Shown here piece by piece: positions 1 through 13,600 of a stretch of DNA of 64,000 nucleotides. The stretch is from Hydractinia symbiolongicarpus. Its lineage: Eukaryota > Cnidaria > Hydrozoa > Anthoathecata > Hydractiniidae. The DNA lies in NCBI RefSeq assembly GCF_029227915.1, contig NC_079879.1, positions 22,212,501 through 22,276,500 on the forward strand. Direction: 5' to 3'. Position 1 is the stretch's first letter. Every line of letters begins with the position of its first letter. Below the pieces are notes generated by a model, which saw only the letters and a list, made by a program, of their open reading frames with translations, was not told where the DNA came from and ran no database searches. Made by a program: the position numbers and the translations under genes.

Positions 1-219
1 GATTCGCTTGATGGTTTGTTAGAGACACAGTATATCGTTTTAGACGACCCCTTAACTGTAGTAAAAAGGCCAACAATAAGTTGGACATACCACCCATGTA
101 TTTATTCTTACGAAACCCTTGACATGTTTCAATGCAAAAATAAATTTCAATACAACGCTTATAAAGAAGTTTATGAGATAATGAATTGTAATGATTTTAT
201 TAAACGCTTCTTTTTTTAA
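1..219 (+). CDS. Open frame entering from left edge, unknown
   Basis: Frame 1 is open from the first base to a TAA at 217-219, giving about 72 residues rich in aromatic and Asn/Lys residues. That is longer than expected by chance in such AT-rich DNA, so it could be the last exon of a gene further left or a transposon remnant. It lies opposite to, and probably inside, the next intron of the ZIP13-like gene. No domain is recognised. It could simply be a chance open frame. Confidence 0.15.
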   Translation, partial: DSLDGLLETQYIVLDDPLTVVKRPTISWTYHPCIYSYETLDMFQCKNKFQYNAYKEVYEIMNCNDFIKRFFF

Positions 220-1100
220 TGGCCTCCTTAATAAATATTCTTTTTATTTGAAACATTGAACTTATTTGCCACCCAGGGCGCTCATTTAATTTTGAGACTT
301 TAAAAGAGGCTCTCTTCAAACTCTTCAAATGATATCGAAAAACACTAAAATAACTTTAGCATTTTTACGCAAATTAGAAAAAAAATATTAAATTTGGTAA
401 TTTTAAAGTTGTAAACTCTTGTAAGACATCCCCAATAAAAATATGAAAATGGTTCAAATAACTAGTTTTCTTGGAAAGAGGGGTATTTAATAGTCCACTA
501 AATATTCTCTATCAAAGAGGGGGTGTTTGAGCAGAGGTGCTCATGCGGGTAAATTTGTTACTAAGTGAAAGTTAGCAACAAAATAGCGTTAATTCAAATT
601 TAAAGTTATTATCTTCGTTAATACTCATACCGCAAATGCTGGATTAAAAGTTGATTTTATTGGTGGGCGCTTATTTAAGAGAGGGGGTAAATCGCGAGGG
701 CTTATTTTTGTGTTGTGCAAAAAGCTTTCCATTTAGAAAACTGTAAGGGTCATAAAATATAAACACAGAAGATTATATAACCAGTACAAATGACAATTCT
801 CTGGGCGTAAATATTTATGGTTAAATTTCCTTTACGTTAATGAAATAATAGCGAACTGCTTGAACGAAATAATAGATAAACATTTAGACATGAAATTTCA
901 TGCCGTATATGATTTTAAGAGCAAAGCTGATACTGCGTGAAAGGTCTTTTTTACTAATTTCCAAAATATGTGAAAAAGCGCCACCTTTGGCTCTAGTTAC
1001 ATATCCACATAACTGCTCCCGAGAGGTTACTCGAGAGAGAGGCGCTAATTTGAGAGTGGGCGCTTAATCAAGCATTTTTGGCAATACAGAAAGCTGATTT
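220..1100. repeat. Degenerate GGGCGCT-type interspersed repeat
   Basis: A non-coding stretch in which variants of GGGCGCTYATTTAA and of runs such as GAGAGGGGG recur, at about 275, 515, 662 and 1045-1065. It is probably an old repeat in the ZIP13-like intron. No exon for the missing ZIP13 C-terminus was found between 1 and 1645. Confidence 0.3.
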
Positions 1101-1645
1101 CAAAATAACATACACGTCCCCAGAAAAAAAAATACTGTCAGTTTAAAAATTCATTCAATACTCAGTGTTCAGGTAAAACATTAAGATAGCAATACCAGAG
1201 AAAACAAGTTATTGGGTGAAAATTATTCAAAATGGAAATGAGGTATTTCAAATCCTATTGTCCTTATTCCAGACTGAAATAATGATGTGACAAGTGAAAA
1301 CTTCCATAAAAAAGAATCAGATCACAAAAAATAACCTGTCTGTTTTTTCCAGGTTGTCTACGACAATAAAATTCTCTTCTTGGTAAACATTCCATATTAT
1401 CAAGTCAGTTAGTTTTAAATATGGCCTCCATTGTTAGCTTTAAAACATTTTTTATCTCACTTAAAAAAACATTGGATATGTTTCTTTCAAAAAAATCGCT
1501 CCCAACTATTTGAAATGCCTAACTATATTTTTGATTTCTCAACCCAAAGAAGCTACTTCACTTAATCTCCTTGTTATCATTTTTTAGCTATCAAGATTCA
1601 CAAACATTATTACGAAAATCAGAGCAACAATTGGAACCAACTTAC

Positions 1646-4600
1646 AGGAATGCTGACCATAAAACTACCCGCCACAGCTAAACCATGCGTGAAATTATCG
1701 ATGCAATTCGCAAAAAGATTGAGATAGCCAATAATCTAAAAAAGGAAACATCTCATGTAACACTCGCTTTTGAAGAAATTATCGAACGTTATCCTGAACA
1801 CTACTGACATTAAAATGAGATCTCTCTCACAAATCAGTGTTACTCATTGGTTCAAAACTTTTATCTATGTTTTATAAAACAAAGGAGGCAAACACGCTTG
1901 TTGACCCGCTTAACCCTAAACTGCTTATAAGGTTTTGCACCAGTTGGTCCGACGAGTCTGTATGTTAAAATACAGGATGAAATATGATAGAAGTCAGGAA
2001 CATTTTTATTTGTAAAGCAAAAAGTAATTTGTTTAAACATACCTTAATGTGTTCTTCAGTTATAAATTCGTCGTCTTCGTCTCCTGATCAAAATTAAATA
2101 ACATCTTACTGTTATTTTTTTTACACATTTTATTAGGAGTAGCAGGGTCATAGCAGACACCTTAATTTTGTTTCTTTGGAGGGGAAGGACTTTTAGATTT
2201 AACCTACTAGATAGTGAAAATGCATCCTTTGCCTCCCCAATGACTATGATTAAAAAACATTTTTGGAGGGAGTGGTTGGGGTTAAGGATGAAAATGGGTG
2301 ATGTTTAATGCATTTTTTATGGAGAGGTCAACTACAGGCCTAAAAATATTTACCCAAAGTTAGGAAACCCATTAAAACTTTTGAAACTAACATTGCAGTT
2401 AACTTTAAAAAACTTTAGGACTAAGGTTCACCTGGCTCCTTTTTTAAAAACATTCGAAATCTAAGTATGTTTTAAAAATAATGTAAGAAAAAAATTACTA
2501 TAATGGGAAATAAATTGCTTCATACAAATCAGAAAATAAAATTACCACAAGCTACATTTGTTTTGTGTGTGTCATCAAAAATGAACAAAAATCATTAATT
2601 GTGAATAAAATTTGCTGATATTGACAAATTTGCATAGATATTTGGCTCAGTGATTTACACTATATTGGGCTTTTGGAAAATCTCATTATCCCCCCTATCT
2701 GTGTGACAGATGTTGACTCACTAAACATTTTTACAGCTTTTTTATACAGTATGTCAAATTTTGTCACATTGTTGATGAAGCAAGCTTGAATGCATCTTAC
2801 AAGAACAGGCAGTTGTTAAATGTGATCATATTTCCTGTTAATTTGAATCAGAGTATTGACTTACTTTTAGATCTCTTTTTATGATCATTGCCGGTTAGTT
2901 AAAAAGGATAAATTTATGGCTGATATGAAAATAAACCAGAGAAAATGACAAAAAAAGTAAAAAATAACAAATTTCCAAATTGTGATACCATTACAGGTGC
3001 CACTTTTGAATTTACTTAACACAGAAAATGTATATATTTGGTGCAATACTTATTTATGTAACAAAGAATTGACCTGAATATTGCAGAATAGAACTCGATA
3101 TAAAATAAACATAAAATTGACAGAATGTTCGGTTAATTTTGAATATTTTGACACAAAACTTTTACTCTAAACATTTTCAATCATTTTTTTTTTCTTTTGT
3201 GCACTAATATAAAAGATAGGAAATATGGGAAGTGCAATGGGCTTATGCATTATAGGGGTAAAGCTTTTTTGGACATTAGTAGATTTTACATTCTAAAGAG
3301 TCCAGTAGTCACAACATAATAAAGATACAGTAAGTCAATTTTTGTCACATGCTTAAATTAGTTAGGGTATTGTCGATCAAACCATATTGTGTTTCTTATA
3401 GGGTATAACACTTATTTAACTAACATACATTCCAATATACCAATGTTATCTAACCTAAAAAAAGTTAGGTCAACTTTGTCACATGTAATCATTAAAAATT
3501 CCTATAGTTTGACATTCGTTAATGTTGGTAAGTCATTTTTTTTTACAGCCATAGATCTTTCCTCTCTGGCAAGAAATTATAAAGTAATGTATAAAAATAT
3601 AAAGTTTTTTAGTAAATATACTTGACAGCTTTGCCCTAAAATGACGTGAAGTAGATATTAGTAGGGTAAGTCGAACAAAAAGTAAGTCAAATTTTCCCAC
3701 TTAATATCTCATCTATTATATTGGATTACGTAATTCTTATCAGCAAATTTTAAATAAAAAACACTGTTGATATTTTCTTTTGAAAAGTTTTTCTGGAGAA
3801 AGAAAATGTAGACACTCTTTGTTTAGAAAAATATTATGTTGACAATTTTTAAAATGAAAGTGACATCTTCACCCACTTACCTGGTTCAGAAACTGCAGCA
3901 TTGTTTTGTTTCATGTTTTGTGAATTTTCTCGTTTTCTAATTGTCTCATCTTGCTGCTTAGTAACACCATTTTGGCCATCGATAAGAATGTTTGATTTTC
4001 CATTAGTGTGCCCATTCGATGTTCCATTGACATGCCTATTTACTTTACCATTGGCATGCCCATTTTTCCAACCATTCTTCAGTTCTTCACTCTGAAGTGA
4101 TAAACATTAAACAAGTTTAATAAAAACAGCCAATGCATTTATGCAATGTTGTGAAGGGGGGCAAGTTTAAGTCTGCAGATAAAGAAAACCAAACCACCTC
4201 AAGGGAAAAAAGTTTGCGCAAGGAAAAGATTGCAAATTCATGTTTAAAAAATCGTTGCAGAATTAAAGATTGCAAATCTGATATTGTGTCAAGAAATAGT
4301 TATTCGTCTTTTTCTTAAAATTTGACAAAATTAGATTGCAATTTTTTTTTTTGGAATTGTGAAAGAAACGATTGTGAATTGCGTAATATATGCCAAATTT
4401 GTAATCTTCGTTGCAATATTTTCTTCTGCAGTATTTTCTTCTGCAATAATTTCTTTAGCTATAAAATATACAGAGCAGCATCAGTCATATGATCTTATTT
4501 GAAATTAAGATTTTGCAATCACAAAAGTTTTACTTTCTGATTAGCAGCATTTTAGAAAGATGTACAGTTTAGCAAATCTGTTTTACTCACAATGGAAAAC

Positions 4601-7600
4601 TGAATGCTTTTGGGATCTATCATAATCATAATGTAAATTGTTTTGTCAAAAACTTCCTTTACCATAAAATGATGGACAAAAATAAATAGCATTTTTGCAA
4701 GGAATTTTCTTAAAAATCTTACTTGTTGTTTGTTTGACTTGCTTAAAAAAATTTATTTGCTTTTTTTAAAATGCAACACATCCCTCAACATTTTTGTTTT
4801 TCTGCACTTAACGACCTACCCCCTTCTTTTTCACAAGTAAGATGTTCCTAAACTGTACACATGCTGAGTTTCATTTAACAACAATGCCAGCAAATGTCCT
4901 AGGAGGGAGGGAAGCAGGGAAGACCGTAAAAGTAGATAATGTCATTTACAAAACACTAATTACCCATTACTAAGTGAATTATACTTGTCTACTTTTTCAA
5001 AATGCATTATTTTATTTTCAAAAAAAAAAAGAAACGTTTTCCTAATTTTTAAAGGTCTTAAAGTTCACAATGATAGTCATCGTGAGTAAATAAAATTATC
5101 ACATAAAATGGGATTATTGTGCATTTATAGTTAAATATATTAAAAAATCCACAGCCAGAACAATGCAGCAATTTTGTGTCTGTTGTTGGTGGACTTTGTG
5201 CTGTTTTCCTATTTACTCTGTCTATGGTATATCGTCCATTTACAATATGGCAGAATAGAACAATATTTTAGACTAAAAAGGTTTAAATGACACTTTCGTA
5301 AAACTTTATGGTGCCGTATTCATACTGCATACTTTTTTGAAAAGAAAGAAAAAAAACATTTATGAGTTAAATTGGATTCGGTATTTTTAGAACACATAAA
5401 CAAGTCATATAAAAAGGAAATTTCCATGAATTGAAAAAACAGGATTATTTTAAACAACATAGGACATGTAGAATGGATTAGTTTATTAAATAGATTAGCA
5501 TGCTACCGAAAAAAAGAGCAAATCTCATTTTGTAATCTGTTTACATAGATAAGCCTTTGTTTACAGACACAAACCTTTTTCTTTGAATTCTGTTTCTCAA
5601 TTCTTTCCTTCAATTTTTCTTCTTCGAAAAATATTTTCTCAATTGTCATAAAGCAAAGAAAACCACCTATAGTCCAAAGCCCTATCTTTAATGATTCTGT
5701 ATGGTCATGTGCACCTAAATATATGTACAAAATAAAATTAAGGTAAATATATAGCAGTAATTATTTGCTTTATTGTGTTTATAAAAAAGTGCACCCTTTA
5801 AATAAATATTGCCTCCTACGCATATGTCTATTTCAATTGAAGTATCATTTTTTAATCCTATTCCATCCGAGTTTTTTTTCAAAAATACTATCACTGGGAA
5901 AGGGGTTGGAAGGTTCGCATCTGCCCTCCACTGCATAAATTTTGATTGGCTATCCCACTTGGCACAGTTGTAGTTATGTGACTTCATTAAAAGCTTGAAA
6001 TTTGTCCAAAATACCACTGTGAGCTTAAAATCCGATTACTTTAGTTTTAATTTTAACATTCTGTTTAGAGTTTCTGACAGCCAAATAAAAGTTATATCTT
6101 CCAGGTTTTTACACATTTCATATGACATAGCAAGATAGATAACCAGAAGGATAAACCTCCTACATCAAGCCATTGATATCTATTCAAATTCTGTATTATT
6201 TTTAAAAACAATGGAATCATAGGCTCGTCTCGCTTGTTCAAGTCATTTCTGTTGAAAATATGATCAAACTTTCTCCTAGTAAACGGAAAGGCTACTAATT
6301 TGATGTTCAATTGACCTTCATTGTGCTTAGCAGTTAAACTTTGTAAATAATTTATATGTTGATGTATCAACAAATCACGTTTTAGAAAACAAAGGATTCT
6401 TGTGAAAGGGCTTGAAAATCTCTATTTTAAAGCTTGTTGAAGGTTAAAAGTACTGTCTACCGATTAACGAAATATAGAGAAAAAATTAAAAGTGGCTGCA
6501 AAGGGGTTGCAATACTTAGAATTTAGTAGTGTTTTGCGTATCTTTTTGTGAAGTTTTATACTTGGAGCTTTAGGATTTCATCAGATATTATTAATTTGAA
6601 AAATTCAAACTTTTTGGCATAATTAACAAAAATTGAATTGAAAAGGACACAATGCTGTGCAGAATCAAACCTTTCTTATTGGTACAAAAGTTATAGAGAT
6701 ACGTTCACAGAAGTTTATGTTGGGAAGAACCTAGTCATGTGAATTAATTTAAAGTTTGTTTGGATATTCAAGATAATATAAAAACTTGTAGCTACGCATG
6801 TAATGTTAACAAAATGTGACTTTTCTTTTCTATAAAAATATTAAATCAATGCCAGGTTCAGCAGTCATTTAAATTTGAAGAAGACTTCAGAGTATCTTTA
6901 ATGCTAATTACATTCAGATGCTGTCATTTTAAAAACGTGCGAGCCATGTTGCAAGGTTCTCTTCCCTTTGTTCAGCTCCACAACATCTAGATTATGCACA
7001 TACACCATTATCGCAAATAAATATGCCAAGGTAGGCAAGTCCATTCTGTGTTCCAATAAGTACCTCGGACATCCCCTAGGACGGCCACAGAACATAAATC
7101 TATGTTTGCCAAGTCCCTGATCTCTAGAGTATTTTTGGGGGGTCTGTTCACCCTTGTATTAAAAATAAAAAGCTGTGAACTCTGTAAGTGAAAAGTGGTA
7201 TAACTAGTTACATTTAAAGTATGTGGGTCAAATGACAAGCAGAATTTATTTTAAACACATACAAGTTTAAAACTCTATTATTCTTTATTTCTCTGATTTC
7301 ATTAAACATTTTAATGTTTTGTTTGAAATTTTGGGCAATCGTGTTTTGCAAATTTTGGACTGCAGAAATATAAAAGTGGATATAACAAAAATTCAAACCA
7401 TCAGTAAAAAAAATCAAGAATTCAGAAAAGATTGTTGGAAACTATAGTTCATTGTCACGACAAAGAAAAAGAAATCACAGTACAAAACACAAACACTCTC
7501 TAGTTAATGTTTATGCATTAGATCTTTGTCAATTCTGTTTCTTCACATAATGTACAAATTGTATTCTTGCGTGTCTCGCATGAGGTGTTTCTTCTTTTTA

Positions 7601-10600
7601 GAACTGCTTGAACTAGGGTTATAAATAACTAATCATTCCCCACAAGATAACTGAAGTGCTTAAAATATCAAGCCTTCTCTTGATACATTTTGAATATTTG
7701 AGAGATGACATGATGGCTTATCAATTTTTATTCTCGACTAAACTTGTCATGGTGGGCGACGACTTTATTGGTCATGTTGGGAAGTCATCTGAAGGTTATA
7801 GAGGTGTGCATGGAGGCTATGGATTTGGGAGCAAAAATAAGGAAGGGAAGAGATTGCTTGAGTTTGGAATGGTAACGGACATAGTGGTTTGCAACACATC
7901 ATACAGTAAGAGAGAGAGTAGCCTGATAACATATGAGTCAGGTGGCTGTAAGACACAGATAGATTACTTTCTGGTTAGAAAGTCAGAGAAGAAGGTGGTG
8001 AAGGACGTGAAAGTTATATCGGGGAAAGAGTGTGCTTCCCAGCATAGGTTGCTGGTTTGTGATAAGAGTGTTAAAGAAGCCAAGAGAAAGTACAGGCCCC
8101 GTCGTAAAGTCTGGAAGCTGAAGGAAGAGATTGTAGCAAGACAATTTAGTGCAAAAGTTAAGCAGTTAGCCCATAATGGTCAATGTGATAGTGACAATGT
8201 TGAAAGTACTTGGACTACTTTGATGAATTGTCTTCAAGAAGCTTCTGATGATACCTGTGGGTGGACGAAAGAACCAGCTAGACATAGACAGACCTGGTGG
8301 TGGAATAATGAGGTTGACCAGTGTATAAAGGAAAAGAGGAAACTTTGGAAAGAGTGGAAGTCAGGTGGTAGTTAAAATATTTACTTAGAAGCTAAGCGTC
8401 ATGCTCGCACAGCAGTGTATAAGGCAAAATCAGAAGCAGGGAGAAACAGATTTGCAGATGTGTTAAGAAGGAAAGACCAGCGCAATGAGGTATTCAGGAT
8501 AGCAAAGCAAATGAAGAAGACTAATCAAGAAGTTGTAGGTGAGAAGTGTATATGTAATGATGAAGGTGTTTTGGCTAGCACGGAGGAGAAGAAAACGGTA
8601 GCTTGAAGAATTATTATCAGAGGTTGCTTAACACTAAGTTTGATTGGGATGAGGATAATTTGTTTGATGATGATGTTGTAGAAGGGCCAGCTATGCAGAT
8701 CAAGACAGAATGGGTAGTGGAGGCTATTAGGAAATTGAAGATTGTTAAGGCTGTAGAAGTATCAAGTATAATTGTTGCAGAGATGGTAAAAGCATCTGGA
8801 TATATTGGAGTTGAGCTTATTACAAGTCTTGCTAATCAGATTATAAAGGATGGTGCTATTCCGGGTGAGTGTCAGTCGGGTGTAATAGTGAATTGTTTCA
8901 AGGGCAAGGGTGATGCATTAGAAAGAAGTAACTATAGAGGAATTTGGTTGATCAAGTAATGAAAGTTATTGAAAGAGTGATTGATAAGTTACTTAGAGAA
9001 AGAATTGATATAGATAAGATGCAATTTGGTTTTGTTCCAGGGCATGGCACTACAGATGCAATATTTTCACTCAGACAGCTTCAGGAAAAGTATTTAGGAA
9101 AGAGAAAGAATCTCTATTTTGTCTTTGTAGTTTTAGAAAAAGCTTTTGATAGAGTGCCACGTAAAGTTATTTGGTGGGCTATGAGAAAATTAGGTGTGGA
9201 TGAGTGGCTAGTTACAATGGTACAGTCTATGTACAGCAATGCTAGAGGTCATGCCAGGATTAACGATTCACTTAGTGATGAATTTAGCGTAAATGTTGGT
9301 GTACATCAGGGTTCTGTACTTAGTCCTTTGTTGTTTGTTCTAGTTCTTAGAAGCGCTGTCGATGGAGTTCAAAACAGGTTGTCCATGGGAGTTATTGTAT
9401 GCAGATGATTTGGTTCTCATAGCAGAGTCAATGGAAGAATTAGTTGAAAAGTTTGAGAAGTGGAAGAAAGGACTAGAAGAGAAGGGGCTAAGGGTGAACA
9501 CAGCAACGTCTAAAGTCATGATTAGTAGCATTGCTGCTAGATGTGACCGTGTAGTTGGAAAGTGCCCTTGTGAAGTTTGCAGGAAAGGGGTTGATAGTAA
9601 CTCAATTTTTTGTCAGACTTGCAAGCATTGGGTACATAAGAAGTGCAGTAGTATTGGTGGAAGGTTAAGAGCTGACATTCAGTTTGTATGCAAGCGTTGC
9701 AAAGGTGATATTATAGAGAATGAAGTATTTCTAGCTTTAATGATGTACAACAGTGGCTTGTTAGTACGATGGCCCCTATGGCTCACTTCTCTTCCAAATC
9801 AAATACACTTCTCTTCTATATAACGAAACACTTCTCTTCTGTATTTTGACACTTCTCTTCAGTGTTTTGACACTTCTCTTCTACACTTAACACTTCTCTG
9901 CATGTGGCTCTTCTGATGATGGTACTGAAAACTGTATTTTGGAATCTGTTGAGATTGCATTAAGTACTCAGCATAATGACGAATATGCTGGCACTGGCAG
10001 TTTTATTGTTGGTACACCAACAGCTAAACAAAGAATTGAGTCTTTTTGGTCACAACTTTCAAAAGACAGACCATAAGTTGGTGGAGGTTATTTTTAGGGA
10101 ACTTGCACTTAGGATTTTTAGATGCTGGTGAAGCACTCATTGCTGAATGTGTACGCTACTGCTTTATGGATTTGATCAGAAAGAACCTTAATGAATTTGC
10201 GATCTGTTGGAATCAACATCTGTTAGCACCAAGCAAAGGTGCTACTGCTCCCCGTGGAAGGCCTGATACATTGTACTTTGTTCCAGAATTATATTGTTGC
10301 GAGTCTTTTAAAAAAAACTTTAGATCTTAATGAGCTAGAAGAATTTAGCGAACTATCTGTACCAGATCACGATAATGAGCCTGAATTTTGCGGAAACAGT
10401 TCTTCCAATGGAGGGTTTCTCCAAACTTAAAGGTTACCTCCCGTGAAAAATCAAGTTGAGCTCATATGAAAGAGCTTAAAAGGTTGTCTAGGAATTTAAC
10501 ATTTTTTTAAAAATTCTTGATTGGTTCTTTAGAATTTCGACTAAGAAGATTCAATAATTATGCATGATGTCTGCAAGGGAGTTAATTTAACATTTTTGAA

Positions 10601-13600
10601 AAGCCATATAGAGTTAAAAAAATTTTCTGGCCATTCACTTTGAAGGGTTTTGAACATTTTACATAATTTTTTTATTTAGTTACCATAATTATGCTCAATG
10701 CATACTCATGTCATAATTTCGCATAATTAGCGCTACTTTTAAGACAAATATCTCGAGAACGGATAAAGATTTTTCAAAAAAATAAAAAGATTTATAGACA
10801 ACTTTCAAAGATCATTAATATGAGCTTAACTTGATTTTTAGCGGTAGGGAACCTTTGAGCCAGATACAGCTCATGAAGCTATTGATTATTATATTGCCTT
10901 GATTTATGCAGTCAAAAGATATATGTAATACAACACCTGTAACAATGTAAAATACTTGGATTTTAGAAATATATATCTTGTTTTTTCAAAACCACGAGTT
11001 CTTTTCCCAACATTGCTGCAAAAAAATATCTTGGTTTTTGTAAACCACGAGTTTTGTTCCTAACAGACATTGCAATCAATGTTTATTGCCGGATAAAGTA
11101 GGGTCAATTGTAAGCCGCAAAACGTTCTGGTTTCGCCGAATCGCAATTATAAAAGTTCAAAGTTAGTGGAAACGAGATAAAAATAAAGCAATCTCGTATT
11201 ACGCTTCTGGGACCGTATAAGAATATAGCTTGAAATTTCGCAAAGTTTTTCCAGCGAAAAATCTAATTTTGCAGAAACGTTAATATGCCCCGTAAGAATT
11301 TATGCAAACTTTACTGAGTCCAAAATTTCCTATGCGCAGGGCCCGGGGTGTGCCATTTATTCATAAACAAAATCTGGATAAATTTATATATTAAGGACCA
11401 GATTCAGTCTGGGAAATTTTGAGCTTATGGAAGAGAAGTGTTTCGCACTTGGAAGAGAAGTGTTTCGCACTTAGAAGAGAAGTGTTTCGAACGGAAGAGA
11501 ACTTTGGGTATCAAAGTAGAGAAGTTTTTTATACAGAAGAGAAGTGTATTTATACAGAAGAGAAGTGTTGTTATACAGAAGAGAAGTGTTTTGACTAAGA
11601 AGAGAAGTGTTTTGATTGAGAAGAGAAGTGAGCCATAGGGGCCATCGTAGTTAGAGATCGTTGAGAACTTCTGTTACTTAGGTGATATGTTGGGCAGTGA
11701 AGGGGGTGTTGGAAGAAGTGTTACTTGCAGGATAGGTTCTGCTTGGAAAAAGTTCAGAGAGTTACTTCCTTTGTTGACTAGCACAGTCTTGTCAATTGAA
11801 GTAAAAGGTAGGTTGCCTGTGTAAGAAGTGTTATGTTGTACGGTAGTGAGACATGGGCAGTGAAGGAAGAAGATCTTAACTGTTTAGAAAGGAATGATAT
11901 GAGAATAGTTAGGTGGATGTGTAACGCCAGTCTGGGAGACAGAAAGAGTTCAGATAAGCCAAGAAGCAGGCTAAGTGTCCGTAGAATTAAAGATGTTATC
12001 CAGATCAGAATATTGAATTGAATAGGGCACTTGGAAAGAATGGAGAGGGATAATTGGGTAAGAAAGTGTAGAGACTTAATAATTCGTGGGGAAAAACCCA
12101 GAGGCAGACCGAGAAAGACTTGGCAGGAGGTTATAAAGACAGACTGGATACAGAGGAAGTTGAGTTTAGATCTGACACAGTCTAGATTCAGATTGGAAGA
12201 GGGTCATTTTTACCTATCCAACCCATGCTAGCATGGAAAACGGATGTTAAGCCGAGAATGATGATGATGATGATGTAGGGAATAATTGTTTTGTTGTTTT
12301 TCCTATAAACTTGTGCCTTTGCTTTATTGAATTAAAAAATAGAATTGTTATGGCAGCTGTAAGGTTGCAACTTGTAATATCTGTTTGCTGCACAAGTTAT
12401 ATAAGGAAGTACTTATTGATCAAAGTAATACAATAATATACCTTTGACCTGTCTAAAGTCATAAAACAAGTTTATAACAGTCGTCTCTTTACTTACAAAT
12501 GTATAATCATTGACAAATATAATATAAAATTTTGAGAAAATACATGCACAGAGTTGGTTTCTATGCTTGTTTTGTTGACAAAGAGAGAGAGAGTACTTCC
12601 ATGAAGAACATGTTATTTCCCCTTAATTTAAATATCTTCAAAATCAAACAAATTTATCTTAACATTTTTTGTATTTGTTAAATACAATAATTAATATGAC
12701 TAGAATACAAAATCTAAGTTCAAGGTCTAGGGCTCAAATTTTGACTTCAACCATAAAATTTGCTAAGCATAATATTCAAATTTTAGAAGCTTTAAGTTTT
12801 AAGTTTGACCAAAAAAAGGCTTCATTCTTTTAAAGACAGGTTGTTTAAAGATAACCATTTATAAACACAATAAACTTTTACATTCCATGCAGGATATAAA
12901 AAAAACAGCTGACCTAAAAAGGAGTTGGTGATAAGACAAGGAAGAGATTTCCATGAAATTAAAGATGATCCAGGCAGTGTAGTCTGCCTTGTGGATGTAT
13001 AAGGAGTTTGGCACAGCAATGAGAAATAGGAAAATTCAAGGGAAGACCCAGAAAGTGGCTGACATCTTTGGAATCTTTAAAAATTGTAAATACGTTAAAA
13101 AAATATTTAACTGCATTGGTTGAAATTGATCACAAGTTATCTGCATCTTAAAAACATCTTCTTGTTGCACTACTGTATGGTGGTAGACAGGGGCAACATA
13201 TCTTTCCCGCAAAATGACACATCTTCCCAGAATATAACAAATCTTTTCAAAAAATACAACATTTGCTTCCTGAAAATACGACATATATTCCAAAAATAAG
13301 CAACAGCTTCTTCAAAAATATGACATTTTTAAAGATGTAACATTCTCCATTTTTATTTCCATAATATTTGTCCACTTTCCAGTTTAGCAAGCTTTCTGCA
13401 AAGCAACAAACAGGAAAATTTTAAATCAACACTTTCATTGCAGAGTTGTGGGGAAAATTAATTTTGTGAACTTAGGATATTGCTTAATGCAGTATCAAAA
13501 TTGATCATTAAATTTGGGTCAAGTCTTACATTTTTTTCCTTGTGCTTATTTTTTTGCAGAAAATGTTTTATTTTTATAGGTACTAGTGCTTTTGCCAGTA

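Larger units (their letters stand above)
9765..11649. mobile_element. 1,885-bp TIR DNA transposon inserted in the LINE
   Basis: The element is bounded by perfect inverted repeats of about 30 bp, starting TACGATGGCCCCTATGG at 9765 and ending with its complement at 11649. It is flanked by the direct repeat GTTAG (9760-9764 and 11650-11654), a 5-bp target-site duplication. Joining the flanks with one GTTAG puts the LINE frame back in register. Subterminal regions carry many copies of CACTTCTCTTC, about six on the left and about nine to ten inverted on the right (11430-11635). The interior (9910-10330) keeps a broken integrase-like transposase fragment. No superfamily is assigned. Confidence 0.85.

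Noticed and set aside
5715-6373. Two minus-strand frames of 93 and 100 aa upstream of ZIP13-like exon 3
   Set aside because: No splice sites join them in phase to neighbouring exons and no domain is recognisable. The right frame ends in the intron before exon 3. They may be an old transposon trace.
12886-13060. Possible third LINE fragment (GAAGACCCAGAAAGTGGCTG)
   Set aside because: Only one short phrase resembles the LINE 3' region and the rest does not align.
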